64,000 nt of DNA. It comes from Niallia endozanthoxylica (GTDB taxonomy: Bacteria > Bacillota > Bacilli > Bacillales > Cytobacillaceae). Shown piece by piece: positions 33,563-42,728 of the stretch. Positions within the stretch are counted from its first letter, which is position 1; each line of letters starts with the position of its first letter. Location: NCBI RefSeq assembly GCF_008710145.1, contig NZ_VYKL01000039.1, positions 60,850 through 124,849 of the forward strand, written 5' to 3'. The notes beneath the pieces are model-generated. The model searched no databases. It was not told the DNA's origin and saw only the letters and a list, made by a program, of their open reading frames with translations. Both the position numbers and the translations under genes were made by a program.

Positions 33563-34861
33563 TTATGCAAGATGTGCCGCTTCCGTTAACCTTTCCGTTG
33601 ATTCAACAATTTTTTGTGTATCATTTCCAATCTCCTTGATAATTTCAACGAGATTTTTAATATCAGATTCAGTTTGTTGGACAGTAAGCAAATTTTCATT
33701 TGCTGCGCTAACAATACTGTCAAAGGCTTCTCTCGTCATGGCTGATTTATCTTTTCCTTTTTCAATTAAATCCTCAACCTCCTGTAAACTTAAGCTGACA
33801 TTGTCTTTTTGTTTCGTAATTTGTTCGGTGAGTGTTTGAATAGACTCCACTGATGCCTTCGTTTGTTCTGATAACTTTCTTACCTCATTTGCTACAACCG
33901 CAAATCCTTTTCCATGCTCACCGGCATGAGCAGCTTCAATTGTTGCATTCAATGAAAGTAAGTTGGTTTGGTTTGAAATACCTTTAACCATTTCAACCAC
34001 TTCTATTATTTTTGACGATAATTCATTAAGTGAACTTACAGCCTCTCTCATAGCCATTGTACTTTGATAGATAGATTGAATTTGATTTTCAAGTGAATAT
34101 AGTTGATTTTGACCATTTTCTGCTAGCAGCTGAGTAGATTTTGATTTATCTGCTGTCTGTTGCCCTTGAATACTTACCATTCTACTTTTTTGAATTAATT
34201 CCTCCACACCAGCACTTGTTTCTTCAGTAATGGAAACTAACGACTTACTTGTTTCAAATATTTTATTTTTTAGTTCCTCTTTTATATTTTGAAATTCTTC
34301 CTGTTTTTTCTCGATGTTCACTTTCTCTAGTGACTCAATGATAATTTGTTGATGAAAATTTAATATTTTTGAAACACTAGTTGATATCTTGAAAAATTCC
34401 TCTAACTCGCAGTTTGAGTGATATAAGCAGCTTTGAATATTCTGGAGTATGATTTGAAAACTAGCAACATACCACTGTGGCAATACCCCTAACGCCTGAT
34501 GTCCTTTTGCTATAGTCTGAAGCCTCTTTATATAAGCATCATCATAACAGCCATCAAACATGGTGACGATAAAAGCAGCATGAACTTGGATCCATCTGTC
34601 CTTAGTTGAATAAGCATTTACAATATTCTTATATTCTGGAATATTACACATAGCATGGTAAAAGTCACTTGCAATATTTTGCGAATGATTTTTGACAAGC
34701 TCTTGAATGGTTTTAGCAATCTTCATTTCTTCTAAAGACAATCCAAGCGCCTTAAACTGGTTAGAAATACTACTATCAGAAATGGAGAATAAGACGTCTT
34801 GATCGTTTGCCCGATGGATCCACTTTGTTTGTTTCGGGGATTTTGGTCTATAAAAATACAC
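33563..34861 (-). CDS. hemAT: HemAT globin-coupled aerotaxis transducer
   Basis: 432 aa, the same length as B. subtilis HemAT. Residues 1-175 are a globin sensor: proximal haem histidine at 121 in AKGHQALGVLPQWY and a tyrosine at 68 (DFYHAM) where B. subtilis has the ligand-binding Tyr70. A linker leads to a methyl-accepting signalling domain whose tip (about 325-365) reads GISNQTNLLSLNATIEAAHA. There is no membrane segment, so it is a soluble oxygen sensor acting on CheA/CheW. A GTG start follows AGGAG. A possible MarR operator lies just after its -10. Confidence 0.93.
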   Translation of the reverse strand: MYFYRPKSPKQTKWIHRANDQDVLFSISDSSISNQFKALGLSLEEMKIAKTIQELVKNHSQNIASDFYHAMCNIPEYKNIVNAYSTKDRWIQVHAAFIVTMFDGCYDDAYIKRLQTIAKGHQALGVLPQWYVASFQIILQNIQSCLYHSNCELEEFFKISTSVSKILNFHQQIIIESLEKVNIEKKQEEFQNIKEELKNKIFETSKSLVSITEETSAGVEELIQKSRMVSIQGQQTADKSKSTQLLAENGQNQLYSLENQIQSIYQSTMAMREAVSSLNELSSKIIEVVEMVKGISNQTNLLSLNATIEAAHAGEHGKGFAVVANEVRKLSEQTKASVESIQTLTEQITKQKDNVSLSLQEVEDLIEKGKDKSAMTREAFDSIVSAANENLLTVQQTESDIKNLVEIIKEIGNDTQKIVESTERLTEAAHLA

Positions 34862-34954
34862 TTTTCGATGCTCCTATCATTTTCATAGTCGTTATATACA
34901 AATAGAACCTATTATTTTATTCATATAATTTTACTATAACAACCGTAGTAAAAA

Positions 34955-34977
34955 CTCTCAATTCGAGATATTATATA
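34955..34977 (-). promoter_or_regulatory. Possible MarR operator at the hemAT promoter
   Basis: On the minus strand TATAAT is followed at once by ATCTCGAATTGAGAG, which matches one half and most of the other half of the site at the marR promoter but is one base short at the centre. Position relative to the -10 is the same as for marR. Confidence 0.4.
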
Positions 34978-35187
34978 ATTTAAGCTAAAACGATTAAATT
35001 TTTGTGAACCATGTTTAACACAGAAAAGAAAAGAGGATTGGCTTAATCAAAAAACAGCTTACATATGCCGACATAAAAAAATATATAATATTTTTTCACT
35101 GTTTCCTAAAACTAATAAGTGAACATCAAAATAATCCTCCCTCGTTTCTCTATACATTCAAAAACACAACATAAGGAAGTGGTATTT

Positions 35188-35886
35188 ATGAGTACACATA
35201 TTGGAGCAAAATCAGGTGATATCGCCGAGACGATTTTACTTCCAGGGGACCCTTTACGGGCAAAGTATATTGCTGAAAATTTTTTAGAGAATGTCGTTTG
35301 CTATAACGAAATTCGCAATATGCTTGGATTTACAGGTACATATAAAGGGAAAAGAGTTTCTGTACAAGGATCAGGTATGGGGATTCCCTCCATCTCCATC
35401 TATGCAACAGAATTAATGAAAGAATATAATGTTCAAAATTTAGTTCGTGTGGGTACTTGCGGAGCTTTTGAAAAAAGTGTCAAAATCCGTGATGTCATTA
35501 TCGCAATGAGTGCTTCAACCGACTCACAAATGAACCGAAAAATCTTTGGAGCGATGGATTATGCCCCAACAGCTAATTTTGAATTATTGAAAAAAGCGTA
35601 TGACATCGGCACCGAAAAAGGACTTAGTTTAAAGGTTGGAAATGTATTTAGTGCAGACATTTTCTACGATGAATATGCTGAACACGAAAAATGGGCACAA
35701 TATGGAATTTTAGCTGTTGAAATGGAAACATCCGCCCTCTACACATTAGCCTCCAAATATGGAAGAAAGGCACTGTCCATCCTAACTGTTAGTGACCATA
35801 TTTTAACAGGTGAAGCGACTTCAGCTGAAGAAAGACAAACAACCTTTAACCAAATGATCGAGGTTGCTTTAGATACTGTCATATAA
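35188..35886 (+). CDS. deoD: Purine nucleoside phosphorylase
   Basis: 232-aa hexameric-type phosphorylase that splits purine nucleosides with phosphate. Motifs include GDPLRAKYIAENFLEN, the phosphate contact RVGTCGA and EMETSALYTLA with the substrate-binding glutamate, and the catalytic Asp in LTVSDHI. The ATG at 35188 follows AAGGAAGTGG; an upstream in-frame start is not supported. It converges on the nucleoside importer operon and both serve purine salvage. Confidence 0.95.
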   Translation: MSTHIGAKSGDIAETILLPGDPLRAKYIAENFLENVVCYNEIRNMLGFTGTYKGKRVSVQGSGMGIPSISIYATELMKEYNVQNLVRVGTCGAFEKSVKIRDVIIAMSASTDSQMNRKIFGAMDYAPTANFELLKKAYDIGTEKGLSLKVGNVFSADIFYDEYAEHEKWAQYGILAVEMETSALYTLASKYGRKALSILTVSDHILTGEATSAEERQTTFNQMIEVALDTVI

Positions 35887-35889
35887 TAA

Positions 35890-35934
35890 TAAAGGGCGGC
35901 AAGTTGATCCTCCACACCAACTTGCCGCCCTTTA
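35890..35934. terminator. Bidirectional terminator between deoD and nupQ
   Basis: TAAAGGGCGGCAAGTTG (35890-35906) pairs perfectly with CAACTTGCCGCCCTTTA (35918-35934). It follows the deoD stop directly. Confidence 0.88.
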
Positions 35935-36018
35935 TGTTTCTGCAATTGAGGTAATCTCAGACACCTTAATCTGTAGTCGTGTTTACCTGCCCAAAAGGTA
36001 ACTATTTAGATAATCCAG

Positions 36019-36978
36019 CTATCTCTTCCCTTTGTCATAAATTTCACCTAATGCTCTCGGGGCTCGATTCGATTTAGAGAAAAAGATTAATAACAATAAG
36101 GTTAATACATACGGTAATGTCATAAATAAATCCGTAAAACTACTTGGTAATTCCATAAACTGGGCAATATAAGTTCCTCCAGATCTTGCAAAACCAAATA
36201 AAAGACAGGCTGCTAAAGTAGGGAGGATGTTCCAGTTACCAAAAATTAATGCTGCAATAGCCAAAAAGCCATACCCCATATAAATACTGGAAGAAAAATT
36301 AGCAGAGATGGAATAGGCAAAACACATCCCTCCAAGTCCTGATAAGAGCCCCGAAATGAGAACCGCTGAAAATCTAATTTTCGATACATTTACACCTGCT
36401 GCATCAACAGAATGGGGATTTTCCCCACTCGCTCTTAAACGCATGCCAAACTTTGTTTTATATAAAAGATACCACGCAAAAAGGGCAATCACGATGATAA
36501 TCACTTCAAACGGATAAACATTCGTAAAGATTGCACCAATCACTGGTATATTGGATAAACCTTCAATCGTAAACCGCTCCGATACACCCAATTGAAACTT
36601 GTCAGAAGCCGCTCCAAACACAAGTGCATTTATTTGTGCCGTTAAAAATGTGGTTAGGGCTAACGCCAAAATGTTAATGACGACACCACTTATCACTTGA
36701 TCCGCCTTAAACTTGATAGATAACAAAGCATGAATAATGGAAAAAGCCATTCCACCAATCATCGAAAATAATAGCGCCACGTAAAATAGATTTTGAATAT
36801 CTGTACCAGAAGCATTCGCGATTAAGACAGCGGATAGTGCTCCGATGAATGCACCAAAGCCTTGGAAACCTTCAAGCGCTAAATTGACAATACCACTCTT
36901 TTCACTATAAATCCCACCTATTGCTATAATAAAAAGAGGCAGAGCAAAGGATAATCCATCAATAATTACTGTATCCAT
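36019..36978 (-). CDS. nupQ: Nucleoside ABC transporter permease (NupQ-like)
   Basis: 319-aa permease of the BmpA/nucleoside importer type, eight or more hydrophobic helices. It opens GLSFALPLFIIAIGGIYSEKSGIVNLALEGFQGFGA, the pattern of the second permease in these systems; a loop reads GMRLRASGENPHSVDAAGVN. Its start overlaps the end of the other permease gene by one base. It is the last gene of a four-gene operon. Confidence 0.9.
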   Translation of the reverse strand: MDTVIIDGLSFALPLFIIAIGGIYSEKSGIVNLALEGFQGFGAFIGALSAVLIANASGTDIQNLFYVALLFSMIGGMAFSIIHALLSIKFKADQVISGVVINILALALTTFLTAQINALVFGAASDKFQLGVSERFTIEGLSNIPVIGAIFTNVYPFEVIIIVIALFAWYLLYKTKFGMRLRASGENPHSVDAAGVNVSKIRFSAVLISGLLSGLGGMCFAYSISANFSSSIYMGYGFLAIAALIFGNWNILPTLAACLLFGFARSGGTYIAQFMELPSSFTDLFMTLPYVLTLLLLIFFSKSNRAPRALGEIYDKGKR

Positions 36979-38129
36979 TATGCTTCACTCTCCTTTCGAT
37001 CCACTTCTTTTTCCTTCACCCGACTGACTTTATGCTTCAAGTATTCACCACATGCACTAAACAATAAGATGAGCCCGATGATAACAGAAGATATTTCTTG
37101 TCTAATTCCAGCCTGTGAACTCATATATGTGTTGCCCTGATCAATAACAGATATTAAAAATGATGAAAAAATAACACCAATGGGATGAGAGTTTCCTAAT
37201 AGTGATACAGCAATGGAATCAAAACCGATACTTGATAATACTTTTGGTTGGATGGAAGAAAAGTAACCTAGATAATAAGTGACACCTGCAAGACCTGCCA
37301 ATCCGCCTGAAATCACCATGGCTAAAACCGTAGTTCCTCCGACATTAATTCCTGCATACTTTGCTGCATTACGGTTGGAACCTATCGCTTTAATTTCAAA
37401 ACCAACCACTGTTTTGTCCATGACAAACTTGATTAAAATTGCGATAATGATAGCTAATATAAAGCCTAGTGGAATATCCATTTTCAAGTTGGCTACTTCG
37501 ACATTGACTAAAGTTAATCTTGATACTTCTGCAATATATTTGGATTGTCTTGAAACAGGATCAATATAATACATTTGAATAAAAAAGCTTATGACATACT
37601 GGGCAATATAATTTAACATAATCGTAGAGACGACTTCATTAATGTTAAATTTATACTTTAACCACCCTACTAGTCCTCCCATTAATCCTCCAGCAATCAT
37701 CCCGATTAACAAAACAAGCGGCTTTGCCATTATGGCATCTAATCCACTATAACCAACAATAATCGTCGCTAAAAAACCAGAGACGAGCATTTGACCGGAA
37801 ACCCCAATATTAAATAGGCCCGCTTTAAAAGCAACAGCAACAGCTAAGCTGGCAAACACAAGCGGCGTCATCGCATTTAGCAAACTCAAAAAATCAGTCA
37901 ACATGCTCTTATAGCCAGCATAAGTTGGCTTAGGCAAGATTCCTGCCCCTTGAAATAAGTTATAAAATGCCTGTAAAGGATTTTTGCCCATGACAAGTAT
38001 GACAATAGCCGCAGCAATAAAACTGATGATTATGGAGACTAATGGAATCGAGATAGGCTGCCATTTCTCATTACTTATCGGTCGGATTAGACTATTACTT
38101 AAGCTATTTTTTTTACTATCTTTACTCAT
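36978..38129 (-). CDS. nupP: Nucleoside ABC transporter permease (NupP-like)
   Basis: 383-aa permease, larger of the pair, with about ten hydrophobic segments. FKAGLFNIGVSGQMLVSGF and the coupling-loop-like GFEIKAIGSNRNAAKYAGIN are family signatures. It overlaps the ATPase gene by eight bases, so translation is coupled. Partners are NupQ, NupO and the BMP lipoprotein. Confidence 0.9.
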   Translation of the reverse strand: MSKDSKKNSLSNSLIRPISNEKWQPISIPLVSIIISFIAAAIVILVMGKNPLQAFYNLFQGAGILPKPTYAGYKSMLTDFLSLLNAMTPLVFASLAVAVAFKAGLFNIGVSGQMLVSGFLATIIVGYSGLDAIMAKPLVLLIGMIAGGLMGGLVGWLKYKFNINEVVSTIMLNYIAQYVISFFIQMYYIDPVSRQSKYIAEVSRLTLVNVEVANLKMDIPLGFILAIIIAILIKFVMDKTVVGFEIKAIGSNRNAAKYAGINVGGTTVLAMVISGGLAGLAGVTYYLGYFSSIQPKVLSSIGFDSIAVSLLGNSHPIGVIFSSFLISVIDQGNTYMSSQAGIRQEISSVIIGLILLFSACGEYLKHKVSRVKEKEVDRKESEA

Positions 38130-39654
38130 GCTTTGCCCCCATCATATATTCGCCGACTTCATTCGTCGTTAATGTTTCACTACTTGCAATTTTTTGAAGT
38201 TGGCCATTATATATCACTCCAATGGTATCCGCTACATTCATAATTTCATCTAACTCCAATGAAACAAGTAAGATTGCTTTTCCTTGATCTCGCTCATGAA
38301 TCATCATTTTATGAATATTTTCAATCGCACCAATATCTACTCCCCGCGTTGGCTGTACGAAAATCATAAGCGGCGATTGTAATTCAATTTCGCGGGCTAT
38401 AATGGCTTTTTGCTGATTACCGCCACTCATCGAACGAACTTGTGTCTTAATCCCTTGTCCGCTTCGAATATCATATTTATCAATCATCTTACTGCCAAAC
38501 TGTTCAAATTCTTCATTATTTAAGATTCCCTTTCTAGAAAAGGGCTCCCTATAATACTGCTTTAAGGCTAAATTAGTGGATAAATCAAAATCCAATACGA
38601 GTCCAAATGTTTGTCTATCTTCAGGTATATAAGAGATTCCAGCTTCTGTTCTTTTTCTTATCTTTTCATTTGTAATATCCTTACCCTCTAGGATTATTTT
38701 TCCGCTGCTCACCTTCGTTAATCCAGCAATGGCATCCGCTATTTCTACTTGGCCATTATCTGCGACTCCAGCGATAGCAAATATTTCTCCACTGCGTATG
38801 GTAAAGGATACATCTTTGACCACTTCAAACCCATCTTCATTTTTAACGGTCAAATGTTCTAGCTTTAATACTTCCTCTTTAAATACAGCAGGGGATTTGT
38901 CTGATTCGAAGTTTACCTCCCTGCCGACCATGAGTCGGGCCATTTGCCTGGTAGATGTTTCTTTTACATCCAACACATCTACTAATTTCCCTTTGTTCAA
39001 CACAGCACATCGATCGGCTACTTTCTTAATTTCCTCCAGCTTATGTGTAATTAATATGATGGTTTTTCCACTGTTTCGTAAGCCTTCGATAATACCGAGC
39101 AAGAATTCAATTTCCTGCGGCGTTAAAACAGCGGTTGGTTCATCAAATATAAGGATTTCCGCTTCACGATAAAGCACCTTTAAAATTTCCACCCGTTGCT
39201 GCATCGAAACCGTCAGATCAGCTATTTTTTTCGTAGGATCGACTTCTAAGCCAAAGTTTTTAGACAATTCTTCAATTTTACGATTAGCATTTCGAATATC
39301 TACATATGGAAAGAAACCGGCAAATTTTTTTATAGGCTCTATACCAAGTATAATATTCTCTGTAATCGTATAATTAGAGACTAACTTAAAATGCTGATGA
39401 ACCATTCCAATGTTAAGCTTTGCTGCATGGTTAGGTGAACTAATTTGCACTTTCTCTCCCCGAATATAAATTTCTCCTTCATCCGGCTCGTACATACCAC
39501 CTAGCATACTCATCAAAGTTGATTTACCTGCACCATTTTCTCCAAGTAAGGCAAAAATTTCTCCTTTTTTAATACCAATGGTTACATCATCATTTGCCAC
39601 TATTCCAGGAAATCGTTTGGTTATATGTTTCATTTCTACAATATAATCAGACAT
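38122..39654 (-). CDS. nupO: Nucleoside ABC transporter ATPase, tandem domains (NupO-like)
   Basis: 510 aa with two ABC domains. The first has GENGAGKSTLMSMLGG and LTVSMQQRVEILK; the second has a degenerate Walker A (GVADNGQVE), signature MSGGNQQKAI and FVQPTRGVDIG. This unequal pair is normal for RbsA/NupO-type ATPases. The ATG at 39654 follows AAGGAG by seven bases, which excludes the longer N-terminus. It lies 127 bases after the lipoprotein gene. Confidence 0.92.
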   Translation of the reverse strand: MSDYIVEMKHITKRFPGIVANDDVTIGIKKGEIFALLGENGAGKSTLMSMLGGMYEPDEGEIYIRGEKVQISSPNHAAKLNIGMVHQHFKLVSNYTITENIILGIEPIKKFAGFFPYVDIRNANRKIEELSKNFGLEVDPTKKIADLTVSMQQRVEILKVLYREAEILIFDEPTAVLTPQEIEFLLGIIEGLRNSGKTIILITHKLEEIKKVADRCAVLNKGKLVDVLDVKETSTRQMARLMVGREVNFESDKSPAVFKEEVLKLEHLTVKNEDGFEVVKDVSFTIRSGEIFAIAGVADNGQVEIADAIAGLTKVSSGKIILEGKDITNEKIRKRTEAGISYIPEDRQTFGLVLDFDLSTNLALKQYYREPFSRKGILNNEEFEQFGSKMIDKYDIRSGQGIKTQVRSMSGGNQQKAIIAREIELQSPLMIFVQPTRGVDIGAIENIHKMMIHERDQGKAILLVSLELDEIMNVADTIGVIYNGQLQKIASSETLTTNEVGEYMMGAKHE

Positions 39655-39781
39655 CTTTCGTCTCCTTAATATAATAATAGGAAAAAAATTCAAAAGAAGT
39701 TCACCATTCCCTAGTTTTCCTTAAATGGGGAAATGATAAACTTCTAATGGTTCATTTCTTTTTTTCGTTTCTAACTATGCA

Positions 39782-40936
39782 TTATAACCCTGGAAACTTT
39801 TCTGGAGTATGTCCATTAAAATTAGATGCAGGTGTAATCTTTCCTTCTTTGACCAATTGATAGGCATCATTAAGCTTTTTCAATGTGTCTTCTGATAATT
39901 GATGACGACCTTCTTCTTTTATAAAACCAGTTGAATCTGTATCTGCGTGAAGAACGACATTTCCACCTTTAAAGCTTCCATCAACAACAGAATTTAATGC
40001 CTTTTCAATATTCATACTCATGAATTTTACCGCAGATGTTAATACGATATTTTCAGAACCATTTACACCCTCATCAAATTGGTCAACATCCACACCAATT
40101 ACTTTTACGTCGCCTTTCGCTTCCTTAGCTGCTGTGAATACACCATTGCCCGTACCACCTGCTGCTGGGAAGATAATATCAACACCTTTATCAATTAACG
40201 CATTGGCAATAACCTTACCCGTTGCGGCATCTGCAAAAGATCCTGCATAGTTACCGCCCACATCGGTGCCATTTACATCCGTTCCTGCATAACCTGATAA
40301 TTCTACAACTTCAACTTTTTTCCCATAAACTTTATTAGCATAATTCACACCTGATTCAAAGCCGTATTGATAATTTACATTTGAAGGATAAGCTATACCA
40401 TTTACAACCGCTACTTTATTTGATTTTGTTTCAAGCGCTGCAGCCATTCCAGCAAAGAATCCACTTTCTTGTTCAGCGAAATTCATGGCATATATATTAT
40501 CGAATTCTTTTTGATCACCTACAGGCGCTGGCTCAGAGTCATTGATAATAAATTTTTTATCAGGATTTTCTACAGCAATACTAGAAACTCCAGCAAACTG
40601 AAACCCAGGTGTTACAATTACATCATAATCTGCCACAATATCAGCAACAGCTTGTACAGCTGCAGCAGGATCACCTGTTTCTTCTCTAATCGCCTTTACT
40701 GTCGCTGTTGGATGACTTTCAATAAACTTTAATATACCGTTATAGTTATCTTCATTAAAGTTTCCGTCATCAACGCCTGAAGGACTTGTTACAATGGCAA
40801 TTTTTAATCCTTCTTCCCCTTTATCAGACTTAGCATCATTTTCTTTAGCTGAGTCATTTCCGCCACACGCTGCCATTACCGCAGTCAGTAAAGCAATGAA
40901 TAAGCTCATTACTATTTTCTTAGTACCTTTTTTCAT
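39782..40936 (-). CDS. nupN: Nucleoside-binding BMP lipoprotein (NupN-like)
   Basis: 384-aa BmpA/PnrA family lipoprotein; the signal ends MAAC. Nucleoside-pocket motifs include VTSPSGVDDGNFNEDNYNG, FAEQESGFFAGMAAAL and IDIIFPAAGGTGNGVF-like sequence near residue 240. AGGAGG precedes the ATG. It is the first gene behind a guanine-type purine riboswitch and its terminator, so import is shut off when guanine is plentiful. Substrate is most likely guanosine or related nucleosides. Confidence 0.93.
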   Translation of the reverse strand: MKKGTKKIVMSLFIALLTAVMAACGGNDSAKENDAKSDKGEEGLKIAIVTSPSGVDDGNFNEDNYNGILKFIESHPTATVKAIREETGDPAAAVQAVADIVADYDVIVTPGFQFAGVSSIAVENPDKKFIINDSEPAPVGDQKEFDNIYAMNFAEQESGFFAGMAAALETKSNKVAVVNGIAYPSNVNYQYGFESGVNYANKVYGKKVEVVELSGYAGTDVNGTDVGGNYAGSFADAATGKVIANALIDKGVDIIFPAAGGTGNGVFTAAKEAKGDVKVIGVDVDQFDEGVNGSENIVLTSAVKFMSMNIEKALNSVVDGSFKGGNVVLHADTDSTGFIKEEGRHQLSEDTLKKLNDAYQLVKEGKITPASNFNGHTPEKFPGL

Positions 40937-40978
40937 TTCCTATTCCTCCTATGATTATCATGATGAAATCGTTTCTTG

Positions 40979-41016
40979 TAAAAAACAGGAAAAGCCCCGA
41001 GATGCACCGGAGCTTG
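40979..41016 (-). terminator. Riboswitch-controlled terminator before nupN
   Basis: On the minus strand AAGCTCCGG pairs with CTCGGGGCTT, followed by TTCCTGTTTTTT. It lies 63 bases after the aptamer and 43 bases before the nupN start, the expected place for an expression platform. Confidence 0.85.
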
Positions 41017-41078
41017 ACTTTAGGTAAGTAGATAATGGAAATAAAGAATGCGTTTATCGCCATATTTATGTACACAAC

Positions 41079-41145
41079 CTCGTAGTCAGGCTATTTAAGG
41101 TAGCTTGGTAGAAACTTTTGGGCCATATTCCCAGGATTATACGAG
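41079..41145 (-). ncRNA. Purine riboswitch aptamer, guanine type
   Basis: The 67-base aptamer has P1 CTCGT/ACGAG, the conserved TATAATCC entry, the first loop ATATGGC, TTTCTACC in the second junction, a P3 stem with TTAAATAGCC in its loop side, and GACTA before the closing P1 strand. The base at the specificity position (GACTA) is C, which selects guanine or hypoxanthine; adenine riboswitches have U. It controls the nupNOPQ importer through the terminator downstream. Confidence 0.92.
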
Positions 41146-41170
41146 AACCAGTATTCATTTATACTTGATT

Positions 41171-41199
41171 CATACTAACATCAGAGGTTACCACTGTCA
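41171..41199 (-). promoter_or_regulatory. Promoter of the riboswitch-nup transcript
   Basis: On the minus strand TTGACA (41194-41199) and TAGTAT (41171-41176) are exactly 17 bases apart. Transcription would begin near 41164, about 20 bases before the aptamer. Confidence 0.8.
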
Positions 41200-41478
41200 A
41201 CGTAATACGAATACTTTTTTAAAAAAGAGACTTTAATGTTCGTGAATTGCACATATAATCTGAGTTATTGACCAAAATAACAACCTATATGTACTTACTT
41301 ACACATAGTATATCCCAATCCTCACTTCCCAATGATAAAAATAAAACAAATTTATGCAAAATTTTTAGCATCTTTAACTACTCTTTAAAAGTTTTTCATG
41401 GCTTTAGCGAAGGTAATAAAAATCAACATATTCCACCACTTTTTCGCAGATAATAGGAGTAAAAACAAGGAGACCAAT

Positions 41479-42339
41479 ATGCAAAATACTCAACAAGGTC
41501 ATACAAATATAAGCTGTTTTAGTGAATATGCTCCGTTAAAGAAAGTCATTTTATGCCAGCCTCAATATATGACGATTAGGGACGTCATTAATGAAACCCA
41601 GAAACATTTTAAAGATGAAGGGATACATATTGAAGTTGCCTTGGAACAACACGATTATTTCGTCAAAACGTTACGTGAAAATGGGGTAGAAGTCTATTTA
41701 CTGCCTTATCACAAAAAATTCCCCGAACAGGTTTTTACAAGAGATATTGGATTTACACTTGGCAAAACCATTTTTGTAGCTGATATGGCCGCTGAGGTTC
41801 GACAAGGAGAAGAAAATGTATTAAAGCAATGGCTTGAGGATGAAGGGATTTCTTATTACAACATCATTGGCGATATGATTGAAGGCGGAGATGTCATTAT
41901 TGACCAGGATACCATTTATATAGGTATAAGCAACCGAACAAATAGAGAAGCAATCAATCATTTATCTGATCTCTTGGATAAACAATTTACAGTCACACCT
42001 ATTGATTTTCAAGAGAAATTTTTACATCTAGATTGTGTTTTTAACATCGTCTCTGAAAAAGTAGCCTTAATTTATTCAAAAGCATTAAAGAAAGAAGACA
42101 TCGAAATGCTTCAATCTCGATATGAATTAATTGAGGTAACGGAAGAAGAACAATTTACACTTGGTACAAACGTGTTGTCCATTGGAGATAACCGTATTTT
42201 GAGTTTGCCGGTAAATAAAAAGGTAAACGATGAACTACGAAAACGGAATTTCGAAATAATCGAAGTCGACATTACAGAAATTATTAAATCAGGCGGCTCT
42301 TTCCGCTGTTGTACCTTACCGCTATTAAGGGGCGAATAA
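41479..42339 (+). CDS. DDAH/arginine deiminase superfamily hydrolase
   Basis: 286-aa guanidino-group-modifying enzyme, the same length as B. subtilis YkgA as I remember it. Catalytic residues are visible: Asp in VFTRDIGF, the EGGD motif, His in FLHLDCVFNIV and the nucleophile Cys in GSFRCCTLPLLR. It would hydrolyse a guanidine such as methylarginine or an arginine derivative to citrulline and an amine. AAGGAGA precedes the ATG at 41479. The gene stands alone, so the substrate cannot be inferred from neighbours. Confidence 0.88.
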   Translation: MQNTQQGHTNISCFSEYAPLKKVILCQPQYMTIRDVINETQKHFKDEGIHIEVALEQHDYFVKTLRENGVEVYLLPYHKKFPEQVFTRDIGFTLGKTIFVADMAAEVRQGEENVLKQWLEDEGISYYNIIGDMIEGGDVIIDQDTIYIGISNRTNREAINHLSDLLDKQFTVTPIDFQEKFLHLDCVFNIVSEKVALIYSKALKKEDIEMLQSRYELIEVTEEEQFTLGTNVLSIGDNRILSLPVNKKVNDELRKRNFEIIEVDITEIIKSGGSFRCCTLPLLRGE

Positions 42340-42378
42340 ATATGAGACAGTAGGACGAAGGGTCTTACTGTTCCTATA

Positions 42379-42453
42379 AATCTCCATGTAACTCAAGAGA
42401 TGAAAAAAGAGGCTTCTCAAAAGTTTGTTCAACTTATGAGAAACCTCCATTAA
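42379..42453 (+). pseudogene. Remnant of a tyrosine integrase C-terminus
   Basis: Reads NLHVTQEMKKEASQKFVQ followed by LMRNLH-stop; the tyrosine position is asparagine. The second half is almost identical to the remnant at 26835-26882 at DNA level. It follows the DDAH-like gene by 39 bases with nothing else left of an integrase. Confidence 0.7.
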
Positions 42454-42544
42454 AAAAACAGGAAAAATCTTCTTCAATATACTCGACCTCCAATAAATAA
42501 TTTACAGTGCTTATGGAACAAAAGCATTTTGAATATATGTCATA

Positions 42545-42593
42545 TTAAGATTAAAAGCTGAGAATTAAAACGATTCTCAGCTTTTAATCTTAA
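42545..42593. terminator. Perfect 21-base-arm hairpin
   Basis: Arms 42545-42565 and 42573-42593 are perfectly complementary around a seven-base loop (TAAAACG); the ends TTAAGATTAAAAG and CTTTTAATCTTAA supply T runs on both strands. It lies between two plus-strand genes. Bidirectional terminator is the simplest reading. The rest of the gap before 42729 holds only the integrase remnant. Confidence 0.65.
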
Positions 42594-42728
42594 GAAATCC
42601 CCTCAGTTAATTAACGTTCTTTCTATCAAAAGTTTCAAAAAAATTCAGGTCTTTAATATACAAAAAATAAAACTTAAATAGTACTATGGTAATATAAGGT
42701 GAGAATATACTAGAGACAAGGTGACTTT

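Noticed and set aside
38729..39172. 147-codon frame opposite the nupO ATPase
   Set aside because: Entirely inside a gene with intact ABC motifs; no ribosome site or family.
41079..41145. Adenine specificity of the purine riboswitch
   Set aside because: The specificity base before the closing P1 strand is C (GACTA), as in guanine aptamers; adenine aptamers have U.
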